A stretch of DNA of 64,000 nt from an uncultured Ramlibacter sp. (GTDB lineage: Bacteria; Pseudomonadota; Gammaproteobacteria; Burkholderiales; Burkholderiaceae_C), in NCBI RefSeq assembly GCF_936925435.1, contig NZ_CAKZHQ010000050.1, positions 1 to 64,000 of the forward strand. The letters run 5' to 3'. Positions within the stretch are counted from its first letter, which is position 1. Each line of letters begins with the position of its first letter. Position numbers and translations under genes: made by a program. The notes under the pieces are model-generated. The model was not told the origin of the DNA. It did no database searches and was given only the letters and a program-made list of their open reading frames with translations. Positions 47,493 to 55,780 of the stretch are shown piece after piece.

Positions 47493-48575
47493 TCAGCCGT
47501 CCTTGTGCTTGTCGGCTTCGGTGGTGAAGGCGTCGGCGTAGAACTCTTCGGGCGGCAGCTTGCCCGCCGCGCTGTACTCGGCGCGGGCCGAGTCGACCAC
47601 GATGGGGGCGCCGCAGGCATAGACCTGGTGGCCCGACAGGTCGGGGAAGTCTTCCAGCACCGCCTTGTGGACAAAGCCGGTGCGGCCGGTCCAGTTGTCC
47701 TCGGGCAGGGCGTTGGAGATCACCGGCACGTAGTGCAGGTTGGGCATCTCGGCCAGGCGCTCCTGCACCCAGTCATCGAGGTACAGGTCGGCCGGGCGGC
47801 GGCCGCCCCAGTACAGCGTGGCCGGCCGGGTGATGCCCTTGAACTGCATGTGCTCGATGACGGCCTTGATGGGGGCGAAGCCCGTGCCCGAGGCCAGCAG
47901 CACCATGGGCTTGTCCGAGTCTTCGCGCAGGAAGAAGCTGCCGTAAGGGCCTTCCACGCGCAGGATTTCCTTTTCCTTCATCGCGTTGAACACATGGTCG
48001 GTGAACTTGCCGCCCGGCATGTGGCGGATGTGCAGCTCGATACCGTTGCCGGTGGGCTGGGCCTCGGTCTTGACCAGGGTGTGGGGTGCGCTGGCCATGG
48101 AATAGCTGCGCCGCGCGTTGTCGCGCAGGATGAACTCCACGTACTGGCCTGCGTGGTAGCGCAGGGTATCGTTGGCGGGCAGCTGCAGCTTGATGACCAT
48201 CACGTCGTGCGACTTCTTCTCCAGCGAGATCACGCGGGATGGCATCTTCTTGATGGGGAAGGCGCTTTCGTCGGTGACCTGGCGCGACTCCAGCACCACG
48301 TCCGTCAGCGGCAGGGCGCTGCAGGTGAGCACGTAGCCGGCGGCTTCCTCTTCGGCCGACAAGGCCTTGCTCTGGTGCGGGCCGTGGGCGACATCGCCTT
48401 GCAGCTTTTTGGATTTGCAGGATCCGCAGGCGCCGTCCTTGCAGCCATAGGGCAGGCCCACACCCTGGCGGATGGCGGCGGCCAGGATGGCCTCACCCTC
48501 GTTGACACTGAAGCTGCGGCCGCTGGGCTGGACCGTGACCTGGTAAGGGCCCGCGGGGGCCTGGGCGCTCGTCAT
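47493..48575 (-). CDS. Ferredoxin-type 2Fe-2S flavin reductase (AscD-like)
   Basis: 360 residues. An N-terminal plant-type 2Fe-2S ferredoxin domain has CKDGACGSCKSKK and a final cysteine (VLTCSALPL); it is followed by FAD-binding (ARRSYSMASAP) and NAD-binding (VLLASGTGFAPIKAVIEH) domains. Such proteins are often labelled CDP-6-deoxy-delta-3,4-glucoseen reductase or oxygenase reductase; no dideoxysugar pathway is visible beside it, so I call only the electron-transfer role. Confidence 0.88.
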   Translation of the reverse strand: MTSAQAPAGPYQVTVQPSGRSFSVNEGEAILAAAIRQGVGLPYGCKDGACGSCKSKKLQGDVAHGPHQSKALSAEEEAAGYVLTCSALPLTDVVLESRQVTDESAFPIKKMPSRVISLEKKSHDVMVIKLQLPANDTLRYHAGQYVEFILRDNARRSYSMASAPHTLVKTEAQPTGNGIELHIRHMPGGKFTDHVFNAMKEKEILRVEGPYGSFFLREDSDKPMVLLASGTGFAPIKAVIEHMQFKGITRPATLYWGGRRPADLYLDDWVQERLAEMPNLHYVPVISNALPEDNWTGRTGFVHKAVLEDFPDLSGHQVYACGAPIVVDSARAEYSAAGKLPPEEFYADAFTTEADKHKDG

Positions 48576-49557
48576 GTTTTATGTATCCTCGGGCTGTCGT
48601 TTTTTGCGTGACCGCCCCCCGATTTTGCCCTCAAACCAAAGCCCCCTTGGCGCGCTGCCGGCGCGCTTTCGCCGCGAGCGTGTGCTCATCGTCGGTTGTG
48701 GTGACATTGGCCTGCGCGTGGCGCGTGGTCTGCAAGGCCGTGTGGCGCTGCGCGCGCTGACCTCCTCACCCGGCCGGGCCGCCGAGCTTCGCGGGCAGGG
48801 CATCGTGCCGCTGCAGGGCAATCTGGACCAGCCGGCCAGCCTGCGCCGTCTGGCCGGCTTGGCGACCCGCGTGCTGCACCTGGCGCCGCCGCCGGGGGAG
48901 GGCCAGACGCAATGGTGGCGCGACCCGCGCACCGTCGCCCTGTTGCGCGCCCTGCGCCTGCGCAGCGCACCGCGGTCGCTGGCCTATGGTTCCACCAGCG
49001 GTGTCTATGGGGATTGCGCTGGCGCGCGGGTGGATGAGACCCGCGCGGTGCGGCCGGCCACGCCGCGGGCCCAGCGGCGTGTCGATGCCGAGAAAGCGGT
49101 GCGCCACTTCGGCCGCGCCGCCCATGTGCGCGCCAGCATCCTGCGCATCCCGGGCATCTACGCGCCCGACCGCGAAGGCGGCACTCCGCGCGAACGCCTG
49201 CGCAAGGGCACGCCGGTGCTGCAGGCGCGCGACGACGTCTACACCAACCACATCCATGCCGACGACCTGGCGCGCGCCCTGAGCGCGGCGCTGTGGCGCG
49301 GCAAGCCTCAGCGGGTGTTCAACGCCAGCGACGACACCGAGCTGAAGATGGGCGATTACTTCGACCTGGCGGCCGACCTCTATGGCCTGCCGCGCCCGCC
49401 ACGCATCGCCCGTGCGACGGCGCAGGATGAACTGCCGTTGGTCTTGCTCAGCTTCATGGGCGAGTCGCGCCGGCTGGACAACGCCCGGCTGAAAAAGGAA
49501 CTGCGCCTGCGCCTGCGCTACCCCACGGTGGAATCCGGTTTGCTCCCGATTCGATAG
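48574..49557 (+). CDS. NAD-dependent epimerase/dehydratase-like protein
   Basis: 327 residues if begun at 48574, where the ATG lies inside the divergent reductase start; a TTG at 48604 is an alternative and the conserved fold starts only at about residue 36 (ERVLIVGCGDIGLRVAR). Extended-SDR-like, resembling YeeZ, with SLAYGSTSGVYGD and IHADDLARAL. The substrate is unknown. The final codons PIR and TAG stop overlap the start of repeat copy F (49553). Confidence 0.75.
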   Translation: MFYVSSGCRFLRDRPPILPSNQSPLGALPARFRRERVLIVGCGDIGLRVARGLQGRVALRALTSSPGRAAELRGQGIVPLQGNLDQPASLRRLAGLATRVLHLAPPPGEGQTQWWRDPRTVALLRALRLRSAPRSLAYGSTSGVYGDCAGARVDETRAVRPATPRAQRRVDAEKAVRHFGRAAHVRASILRIPGIYAPDREGGTPRERLRKGTPVLQARDDVYTNHIHADDLARALSAALWRGKPQRVFNASDDTELKMGDYFDLAADLYGLPRPPRIARATAQDELPLVLLSFMGESRRLDNARLKKELRLRLRYPTVESGLLPIR

Positions 49558-49596
49558 CGCCTTAGGTCCATTGGACGGGGGCTACAGCCCGATTTT
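49553..49596 (+). repeat. Dispersed repeat copy F (reference copy)
   Basis: GATAGCGCCTTAGGTCC, ATTGGACGGGGGC and TACAGCCCGATTTT, about 44 bp. The GGGC TACA GCCC hairpin with TTTT could terminate the plus-strand epimerase-like gene, whose TAG stop (49555-49557) is part of the element. Copy A at 16321-16363 is its near-identical inverted sister. Confidence 0.85.
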
Positions 49597-49609
49597 CGAA
49601 TGATGCAGG

Positions 49610-50626
49610 CTAGATGCCAGCCGGTTTGGCCATGGTGCTCATGCGGTCCACCGCCTTGAGCGTGATGGTCTTGATGTCGGCGCCCTGCAGCACCGTGAGC
49701 TGGACCTCGTCGTCCGGGTTGGCGTGGGCCCACAGGCGCTTGTAGAACTCTTCCAGGCTGCTCACTTTGCTGCCGTCCACGGCCAGCACCACGTCGCCGG
49801 GCTGCAGGCCGGCGGCCTCGGCCGGGCTGTCCTTGTTGGTCCGCACGATCTGCACCCGGCCGCCCTGCTCGCTGGAGGTCAGGCCCAGCCAGGGGCGGCG
49901 GCTTTGCTTGCTGCTGCCGGTGCGCTGCATCTCTGCCAGGATGGGTTTGAGCAGGTCCACCGGCACGAACATATTGCCTGGCAGGCGGCGGCTGTCACCC
50001 AGCGCATCGCCGACGAACAGGCTGCCGATGCCCAGCAGCTCGCCGCGCTGGTTGAACAGCGGCGCGCCGCTGTGGTTGCCGATGGGCGGACTCGTGAACA
50101 AAGCCGCATCAATGTGATATTCCCAGTAACCGGAGAAAGAACGCTTGCTGACCAATTGCGTCATGGCCACGTCGCCGTCCTCGCCGCCGGTGGCGGCCAT
50201 CAGCGCATCGCCGGCCTTGACGTCGGCCTGGCTGCCCAGTGGCACCGGACTGACGCCGCGCAGCGGCAGCAGCGGGCGCAGCAGGCCAAAGCCGGTGGCC
50301 AGGTCATAGGCCACTGCGCGCGCCGGCAAGGTCTTGTTGTCCTGGGTGACGATCTGGATGGTGTCGGCCTCCAGCATCAGGTAACCGATGGTCAGCACCA
50401 GGCCGTCGGCCCCGATCACCACGCCCGAGCCGCTGCGGTCCTTGCCCAGGGACTCGGCCGAACGCGCCCCTGGTGTCGCCGTGACTTGCACGCCCACCAC
50501 CGCGGCGTTGGCCCGTGTGAGGGCGTCGATGACGGCCTGGGCGGCTGGGGTGGTGGGAGTGGCGGCTTGCGCCAGTGTGGACAGAAGAACCAGGAACGCG
50601 AACCACAGGCGTGAGGGCTTGGACAT
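49610..50626 (-). CDS. Degenerate S1C/PDZ protein (pseudo-protease)
   Basis: 338 residues: signal peptide (ending AQAA), trypsin-like domain, then one PDZ domain (RVQIVRTNKDSPAEAAGLQPGDV). Aligned with DegS, the catalytic His is replaced by Tyr82 (LTIGYLMLEA), the Asp by Gly112 (DLATGFGLL), and only Ser186 (GNHSGAP) remains. It is therefore probably inactive as a protease and may be a periplasmic scaffold. Divergent from the glycosyltransferase gene at 50720. Compare the intact protease at 3345-4343. Confidence 0.8.
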   Translation of the reverse strand: MSKPSRLWFAFLVLLSTLAQAATPTTPAAQAVIDALTRANAAVVGVQVTATPGARSAESLGKDRSGSGVVIGADGLVLTIGYLMLEADTIQIVTQDNKTLPARAVAYDLATGFGLLRPLLPLRGVSPVPLGSQADVKAGDALMAATGGEDGDVAMTQLVSKRSFSGYWEYHIDAALFTSPPIGNHSGAPLFNQRGELLGIGSLFVGDALGDSRRLPGNMFVPVDLLKPILAEMQRTGSSKQSRRPWLGLTSSEQGGRVQIVRTNKDSPAEAAGLQPGDVVLAVDGSKVSSLEEFYKRLWAHANPDDEVQLTVLQGADIKTITLKAVDRMSTMAKPAGI

Positions 50627-50719
50627 GGTGAAGCTCCTGGTTGGGCCGACGGGTATTCAAGAATGCTCCCAAACCGCCGTCTCTACAACACCCCCGCATG
50701 ATTCCCGCGCGCTCAGCGC

Positions 50720-51949
50720 ATGCATATGCAAAGAATCCTCTTCATCCACCAGAACTTCCCCGGCCAGTTTGTCCACGTGGCGCAGGAACTGGCGCGCCAG
50801 GGCGCTGAAGTGGTGGCGCTGGGGATCGAGGGCAGGCCCGTGCCCGGCGTCAAGTTCCTGCGCTACCAGGTGAGCGTCCCGGCCCAGGCCAGCCAGGTGC
50901 CGGGCGTGGCCGACTTCGAAGTCAAGGTGCTGCGCGGCAGGGCCTGCCTGGCGGCGATGGCCAAGCTCAAGGCCGGCGGCTTCAGGCCCGACCTGATCGT
51001 GGCCGATCCCGGCTGGGGCGAGGCCCTGTTCTGCAAGGACGCCTGGCCGGCGGTGCGGCTGGTCATGTTTGCCGAGTTTTTCTACCAGGCCGAAGGCGCG
51101 GATTGCAGCTTTGATCCGCAATTGAGCACCGACACGCTGGAGGGGCGCGCCCGCTTGCGTTTAAAAAACACCGTCCACCTGCATGCATTGGCCGCGGCCG
51201 ACGCCATCTACACGCCGACTCATTGGCAGAAAAAACAGCTGCCGCCGCAATACCAGAAGAAGACCGCCGTCATCTTCGACGGCATCGACACCGATTTGGT
51301 CAAGCCTGATGCCGGCGCGTTCATCACGCTGCAGCGTGACAACCTGACTCTAAAGGCCGGCGATGAGGTGCTCACTTTCGTCAACCGCAACCTCGAGCCT
51401 TACCGGGGCTTCCATGCCTTCATGCGGGCGCTGCCGGAGATCCTGGCCCAGCGTCCCAAAGCGCGTTGCCTGATCGTGGGCGAGGACTCGGTCAGTTACG
51501 GCGCGCCGCCCGCCGCCGGCGGCACCTGGCGGCAAGCCATGCTCAAGGAAGTAGGGGGCCGCCTGCCGTTGGAGCGCGTGCACTTCCTGGGGCGCCTGAA
51601 ATACGCCGACTACCTGCGGGTGCTGCAGGTGTCGGCCTGCCATGTCTACCTGACCTATCCCTTCGTGCTGTCCTGGAGCTGCCTGGAGGCCATGAGCGCG
51701 GGCTGCACGGTGCTGGCCAGCGCCACTGCACCGGTCAAGGAGGTGATCAAGGACGGCGAGAACGGGCTGCTGTTCAACTTCTTCGACACCCAGGAACTGG
51801 TGCGCAAGGCGATTGGCATTCTGGACGGCTCGGCAGCCCAGAAGTCCATAGGCAAGAACGCCAGACAAACTGTCGTGGATAGCTACGACCTGCGAACTGT
51901 TTGCCTGCCCAGGCAGCAGGAGTTTTTGCAGCAGGCGATCCAGGCCTGA
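50720..51949 (+). CDS. Glycosyltransferase family 4
   Basis: 409 residues beginning MHMQRILFIHQNFPGQF. A GT-B fold is indicated by the C-terminal half (NRNLEPYRGFHAFMRALPEI, VHFLGRLKYADYLRVLQVSACHVYLTYPFVLSWSCLEAMSAG). No membrane segment. It is the first gene of the polysaccharide region; no ribosome site is clear. Sugar donor and acceptor unknown. Confidence 0.87.
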   Translation: MHMQRILFIHQNFPGQFVHVAQELARQGAEVVALGIEGRPVPGVKFLRYQVSVPAQASQVPGVADFEVKVLRGRACLAAMAKLKAGGFRPDLIVADPGWGEALFCKDAWPAVRLVMFAEFFYQAEGADCSFDPQLSTDTLEGRARLRLKNTVHLHALAAADAIYTPTHWQKKQLPPQYQKKTAVIFDGIDTDLVKPDAGAFITLQRDNLTLKAGDEVLTFVNRNLEPYRGFHAFMRALPEILAQRPKARCLIVGEDSVSYGAPPAAGGTWRQAMLKEVGGRLPLERVHFLGRLKYADYLRVLQVSACHVYLTYPFVLSWSCLEAMSAGCTVLASATAPVKEVIKDGENGLLFNFFDTQELVRKAIGILDGSAAQKSIGKNARQTVVDSYDLRTVCLPRQQEFLQQAIQA

Positions 51950-52551
51950 ACGGCGCGCGTGGTGGCTCGGCTGAGCCCGCGCAGTGTGCGCGCATCGTTT
52001 TATGCCTCGGTCGTGATGTATTGCCTGCTACGGCTTCTTTCGCCTTGGATGGAAACCGTTTTCCCTGCCCAAATCGGGCAAGCTGCTGACTCTGGTGCGT
52101 GGCTGGCATCTCGTATCTGCTGATATGTGCGTTTGCGGCGCTGGTCTTTCTGTGCCGGATTCGAGTGATCGTGTTCGAACGGACGCGGCAGCATCGTGTC
52201 CGGAGGCTGCGGCCCATCCCCGAGCTTTGAGGCGGCGTCAGAGGCGCCCTCCTTAAGTGCAAGCTCAAAACATAGAAGTGAGTGAATACTCCCTTCGATG
52301 GCGGCATACGGCTTGAAAAGGAAACCTCCCGGCTGGCGTTACCGAAGGATTAACGTTCTGAAACTACTGTAACGAGTTTGTCGACAATCTTGGTCAATAC
52401 GCCAGATGGAGTACTCGTGTTTGCGAATATTTCACTAGTTTTGAGCTTGTAACCAAAACTGTACGTTGTGTAACATCGGCGCCTCAGCCAATCAGTTATT
52501 GTGCTGTGCAGCAATTTCGCTTCTGATAGGTCATTTACGGGAGTCATAGCC
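51950..52551 (+). promoter_or_regulatory. 600 bp gap before the sugar transferase: two short ORFs and palindromes
   Basis: No standard gene. Two overlapping plus-strand frames are noted: 51959-52123 (54 codons, GTG) and 52099-52230 (43 codons, GTG, with a membrane-like stretch ISYLLICAFAALVFLC then an Arg-rich tail). The distal AT-richer part holds the perfect palindrome TTGTCGACAA (52378-52387) and GTTTTG/CAAAAC arms (52438-52443, 52454-52459). It likely holds the promoter of the sugar-transferase operon, and the two short frames may be remains of a small two-helix membrane protein split by a frameshift. Confidence 0.4.
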
Positions 52552-53256
52552 ATGTACCGGCAAGATTTAGAGGACTCGCATACCGTGCTAAATGCCTCGC
52601 AGTGGGTTGCTGGCGACAAGTACTCTGCGCCGAAACGCAGCCCGCTGGCCCTGGCGGCAAAGCGCGCGATTGATATTTTCGGCGTGCTGGTGTTTGTCAC
52701 CCTGTTTTTGCCCGTGTACCTGGCTGTGGCCTTGGGCGTGCGGCTCTCGTCTCGTGGCCCTGTCCATTATTTTCAGGACCGCGTCGGCCGCGACGGGAAG
52801 TTGTTCCGTTTCTACAAATTTCGCTCCATGGTGCCGAACTCGGAAGAAATTCTGACTTCCTTTCTGCATAGCGACCCGCAAGCGAAGTCGCAATGGGATA
52901 CCCACCAGAAGTTGGAGCGGGATCCACGCATCACGCCCTTTGGCCGCTTTATCCGCCGCACCAGCCTGGACGAGTTGCCGCAAATGTGGAATGTGCTGAT
53001 GGGTGACATGAGTCTGGTGGGGCCACGGCCTTGCATGCCTGGCCAGGAAAAGTATTACGGCAAGTACTGGCGCACTTACTGCGCCGTCAATCCGGGGCTG
53101 ACGGGGTTGTGGCAAGTCAGCGGGCGCAGCAAACTCAGCTTTGAGGACCGGGTCCGGCTGGAGGCGCGTTACGTGCGGGAATGGACTCTGCTGGGCGACT
53201 TCAAAATCCTGCTCAAAACCGTCAAAGTGGTTCTTTGGGCCGATGGCTCGCATTGA
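52552..53256 (+). CDS. Initiating sugar transferase (undecaprenyl-phosphate glycosyl-1-phosphate transferase)
   Basis: 234 residues from the ATG at 52552. Only the catalytic monotopic domain is present: one hydrophobic segment (FGVLVFVTLFLPVYLAVAL), then DRVGRDGKLFRFYKFRSM, RRTSLDELPQMWNVL and MGDMSLVGPRP, the WbaP/PglC-type motifs. It lacks the four-helix N-terminal region and CoA-binding-like domain of long family members. It starts polysaccharide synthesis by transferring a sugar phosphate to the lipid carrier. ugd lies 99 bp downstream. Confidence 0.92.
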   Translation: MYRQDLEDSHTVLNASQWVAGDKYSAPKRSPLALAAKRAIDIFGVLVFVTLFLPVYLAVALGVRLSSRGPVHYFQDRVGRDGKLFRFYKFRSMVPNSEEILTSFLHSDPQAKSQWDTHQKLERDPRITPFGRFIRRTSLDELPQMWNVLMGDMSLVGPRPCMPGQEKYYGKYWRTYCAVNPGLTGLWQVSGRSKLSFEDRVRLEARYVREWTLLGDFKILLKTVKVVLWADGSH

Positions 53257-53355
53257 CGAGCAATTTCCTCCTTATCGTCCGGGCGTGGCATGCCCCATGC
53301 CAAAATTCGCCCATCATTCTCAGGCGCGTCGCGCCACAAATAGACGGACTGACAC

Positions 53356-54720
53356 ATGAATTTGACAGTGGTGGGAACGGGCTATGTCGGCCTGGTAACG
53401 GGGGCATGTTTCGCCGAGATGGGCAACTCGGTCACTTGCGTCGATGTCGATGAACGCAAGGTTGAAGCCCTCAAAAAGGGCGTCATCCCGATCTACGAGC
53501 CAGGCCTGGAGGGAATTGTCGTCTCCAATGCTGCCGCTGGCCGCCTGCTTTTCACCACCGACCTCGGTGAGGCAATGGCCCGTTCGTCGCTGATCTTCAT
53601 CGCTGTCGGTACACCTTCAGGCGAGGACGGTTCCGCCGATCTCACGCACGTGAAGGCCGTCGCCTCCCAGATCGGGCAACGGCTCACCCAGCGCAGCGTG
53701 GTGGTCAACAAATCGACGGTGCCCGTCGGTACTGGCGACCTGGTTCGCGATGCGGTGCAAGCCGAATTGGACCGGCGCGGTGCAAAGGTGGAGTTCGATG
53801 TGGTCTCCAACCCAGAATTCCTGAAGGAGGGCGCGGCGGTCGCTGACTTCATGAGCCCCGACCGCATCGTCATCGGCAGCAGCACCGGCTGGGCGCGCGA
53901 AGTCATGAGCGATTTATATGCTCCCTTCGTGCGCAATCATCCGCGCATTGTCCATATGAGCGTGCGCGATGCAGAGATGACCAAGTACGCGGCCAATGCC
54001 ATGTTGGCCACAAAAATCTCGTTCATCAACGAGATCGCCAATCTCTGCGAGCACCTGGGCGTCGACGTCGAGAATGTCCGCCTGGGCATCGGCAGCGACC
54101 AGCGCATCGGGTTCCATTTCATTTACCCCGGCGCGGGTTACGGTGGCTCCTGCTTCCCCAAGGATGTCAAGGCCTTGGTCAACATGTGCGAGAAGCAGGA
54201 CTTCGAGCCTGTGGTGCTCAGGGCGGTCGAGCAGCGCAACGCCGAGCAAAAGCGTGTGCTGTTCAAGAAGATCGAGAAGCGGTACGGCGCGCAGCTGACG
54301 GGGAAAAAGGTGTGTGTCTGGGGCTTGTCGTTCAAGCCCGGAACTGATGACATGCGCGAGGCGCCCAGCAAACCGCTCATCGAGGCGCTGCTGGCGGCCG
54401 GCGGGACAGTCGTTGCCTTCGATCCGGTGGCGATGGAGGCTGCCCGTCCCTTGTTCGCTGAGGAGGCATTCGCCTCGGGCAGACTCAGCTTCGCAACGGA
54501 CCAGTACGAGGCGGCTGAGCGCGCCGACTTGCTGGTGCTGGTGACCGAATGGAAGCCTTTCCGCCATCCGGATTTCAGCAAACTGTCTCAGTCCATGTCA
54601 GGGCGCGTCATCTTTGACGGACGGAACCAATACGACCCAACGCAGCTAGCGGCGCTGGGCTTCGAATACCACGGCATCGGGCGTGAAGAACGAGGTGCTG
54701 CAGCGAGCATTGGCGCATGA
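53356..54720 (+). CDS. UDP-glucose 6-dehydrogenase family enzyme
   Basis: 454 residues. NAD loop VGTGYVGLVTGACFAE, and the catalytic Cys in GAGYGGSCFPKDVKAL, with the central EGAAVADFMSPDR and C-terminal FKPGTDDMREAPSKP. It oxidises a nucleotide sugar (UDP-glucose most likely) to the uronic acid, giving an acidic precursor. Its stop overlaps the ATG of a 52-codon gene (ATGA at 54717-54720). A TGGCATG...CATGCCA hairpin lies upstream at 53286-53302. Confidence 0.93.
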   Translation: MNLTVVGTGYVGLVTGACFAEMGNSVTCVDVDERKVEALKKGVIPIYEPGLEGIVVSNAAAGRLLFTTDLGEAMARSSLIFIAVGTPSGEDGSADLTHVKAVASQIGQRLTQRSVVVNKSTVPVGTGDLVRDAVQAELDRRGAKVEFDVVSNPEFLKEGAAVADFMSPDRIVIGSSTGWAREVMSDLYAPFVRNHPRIVHMSVRDAEMTKYAANAMLATKISFINEIANLCEHLGVDVENVRLGIGSDQRIGFHFIYPGAGYGGSCFPKDVKALVNMCEKQDFEPVVLRAVEQRNAEQKRVLFKKIEKRYGAQLTGKKVCVWGLSFKPGTDDMREAPSKPLIEALLAAGGTVVAFDPVAMEAARPLFAEEAFASGRLSFATDQYEAAERADLLVLVTEWKPFRHPDFSKLSQSMSGRVIFDGRNQYDPTQLAALGFEYHGIGREERGAAASIGA

Positions 54721-54875
54721 ATTGCATGTCTATCGTGGACTTTCTCCGCGTATTAGCCAGCATCTGCTTGGGATCGGGGGCGTTGGTGAGCCTGTCGAAG
54801 CGGGACACAATTGACGCTAACGGGGTTGCCTTCATTCCGCCTTTGACAGATCGTGTGCGCACAGATGGATGTTGA
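54717..54875 (+). CDS. Small coupled protein in the polysaccharide operon, unknown function
   Basis: 52 residues, below the usual length cut-off. The ATG overlaps the dehydrogenase stop (ATGA), and the TGA (54873-54875) is three bases before the ATG of the next glycosyltransferase at 54879, so the reading frame fits the operon exactly. One membrane-like stretch (FLRVLASICLGSGALVSLS) is followed by a charged tail ending in Cys. No family recognised. Without this gene the next gene would start 159 bp after the dehydrogenase with no ribosome site of note, which supports translational coupling. Confidence 0.55.
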   Translation: MNCMSIVDFLRVLASICLGSGALVSLSKRDTIDANGVAFIPPLTDRVRTDGC

Positions 54876-54878
54876 TTG

Positions 54879-55778
54879 ATGGCTGACGTGAGCGTGGTTA
54901 TTCCCTGCTTCCAGGATGCGGGTGGGCTTGTTGTATGCCTTGACGGGCTGTTGGCGCAGAAAGACGCTGGTTCACTTCAGATCATCGTCGTGGACAACGG
55001 GCAGACGCCGTCGATCCAGCTACCTGAGACTTACCGAGAGCGTGTCACGCTGCTGCATGAGCCGCGCCCCGGGTCTTATGTCGCGCGTAATGCGGGGATC
55101 GCCGCTGCGACGGCTTCCGTGGTTGCATTCACCGATGCGGACTGCTTGCCGCAGGTGGATTGGGTGGCACGTGCCCTTGCGTTTTTCCGCGAGAATCCTT
55201 CAGTCGATTTGGTCGCTGGCCGCGTCACGTTGTTCACCCAAACAGGTGCGCCACCGCGCACCTGTGCGGAACTGTATGAGAACCATTTCGCCTTCCGGCA
55301 AGAAGATAATGTGAAGGCGGGGTATGCGGTTACGGCCAACCTATTCGTGCGCCGGCAGGTGTTCGACCGAGTGGGGGCCTTCGACCCCGTCACCTATTCG
55401 GGTGGAGATGCGGAGTTCACGCGCAGGGCCGTGGCAGGGGGGAGCCGACTCGCGTATTGTGGTGATTCGGTCGTCAAACATGCAATGCGAAGCGACCTCG
55501 ATGAGCTGATTTCCAAGGTTCACCGGATCGTGGGGGGGGCCTACCGACTGCGTCATGTGGATGCCGTGTTTCAAGAGCCGTTTCGCCTCAAGGCGATTCT
55601 GAAGTCCTTGGTGGCGCCACTCTATTACGTGTTCAAATTCGTGCCGCACTTACTGCGTGGCCAAATGAGTCTCGCGAATTACCTGAAACTGATCTACGCG
55701 ATACACGCTCTTCGCTTGCACAGCGTGTATGTCAGAATCGCGTACCGCCTTAAACTGAAGAGCGACTTCGTTCGCTAA
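54879..55778 (+). CDS. Glycosyltransferase family 2
   Basis: 299 residues from the ATG at 54879; TTG at 54876 is possible. GT-A fold motifs: VSVVIPCFQDAGG, IIVVDNG, the DxD-like region FTDADCLPQ, and GGDAEFTRR. It adds a sugar to the lipid-linked repeat unit on the cytoplasmic side. Two bases separate it from the membrane protein gene. Confidence 0.9.
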   Translation: MADVSVVIPCFQDAGGLVVCLDGLLAQKDAGSLQIIVVDNGQTPSIQLPETYRERVTLLHEPRPGSYVARNAGIAAATASVVAFTDADCLPQVDWVARALAFFRENPSVDLVAGRVTLFTQTGAPPRTCAELYENHFAFRQEDNVKAGYAVTANLFVRRQVFDRVGAFDPVTYSGGDAEFTRRAVAGGSRLAYCGDSVVKHAMRSDLDELISKVHRIVGGAYRLRHVDAVFQEPFRLKAILKSLVAPLYYVFKFVPHLLRGQMSLANYLKLIYAIHALRLHSVYVRIAYRLKLKSDFVR

Positions 55779-55780
55779 CG

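Noticed and set aside
52350..52700. Minus-strand frame of 116 codons over the sugar-transferase start
   Set aside because: Covers the promoter region and start of a clear gene, with no family match or ribosome site.
54608..54862. Minus-strand frame of 84 codons across the dehydrogenase end
   Set aside because: Overlaps the strongly placed coupled small gene and the dehydrogenase; no domain.
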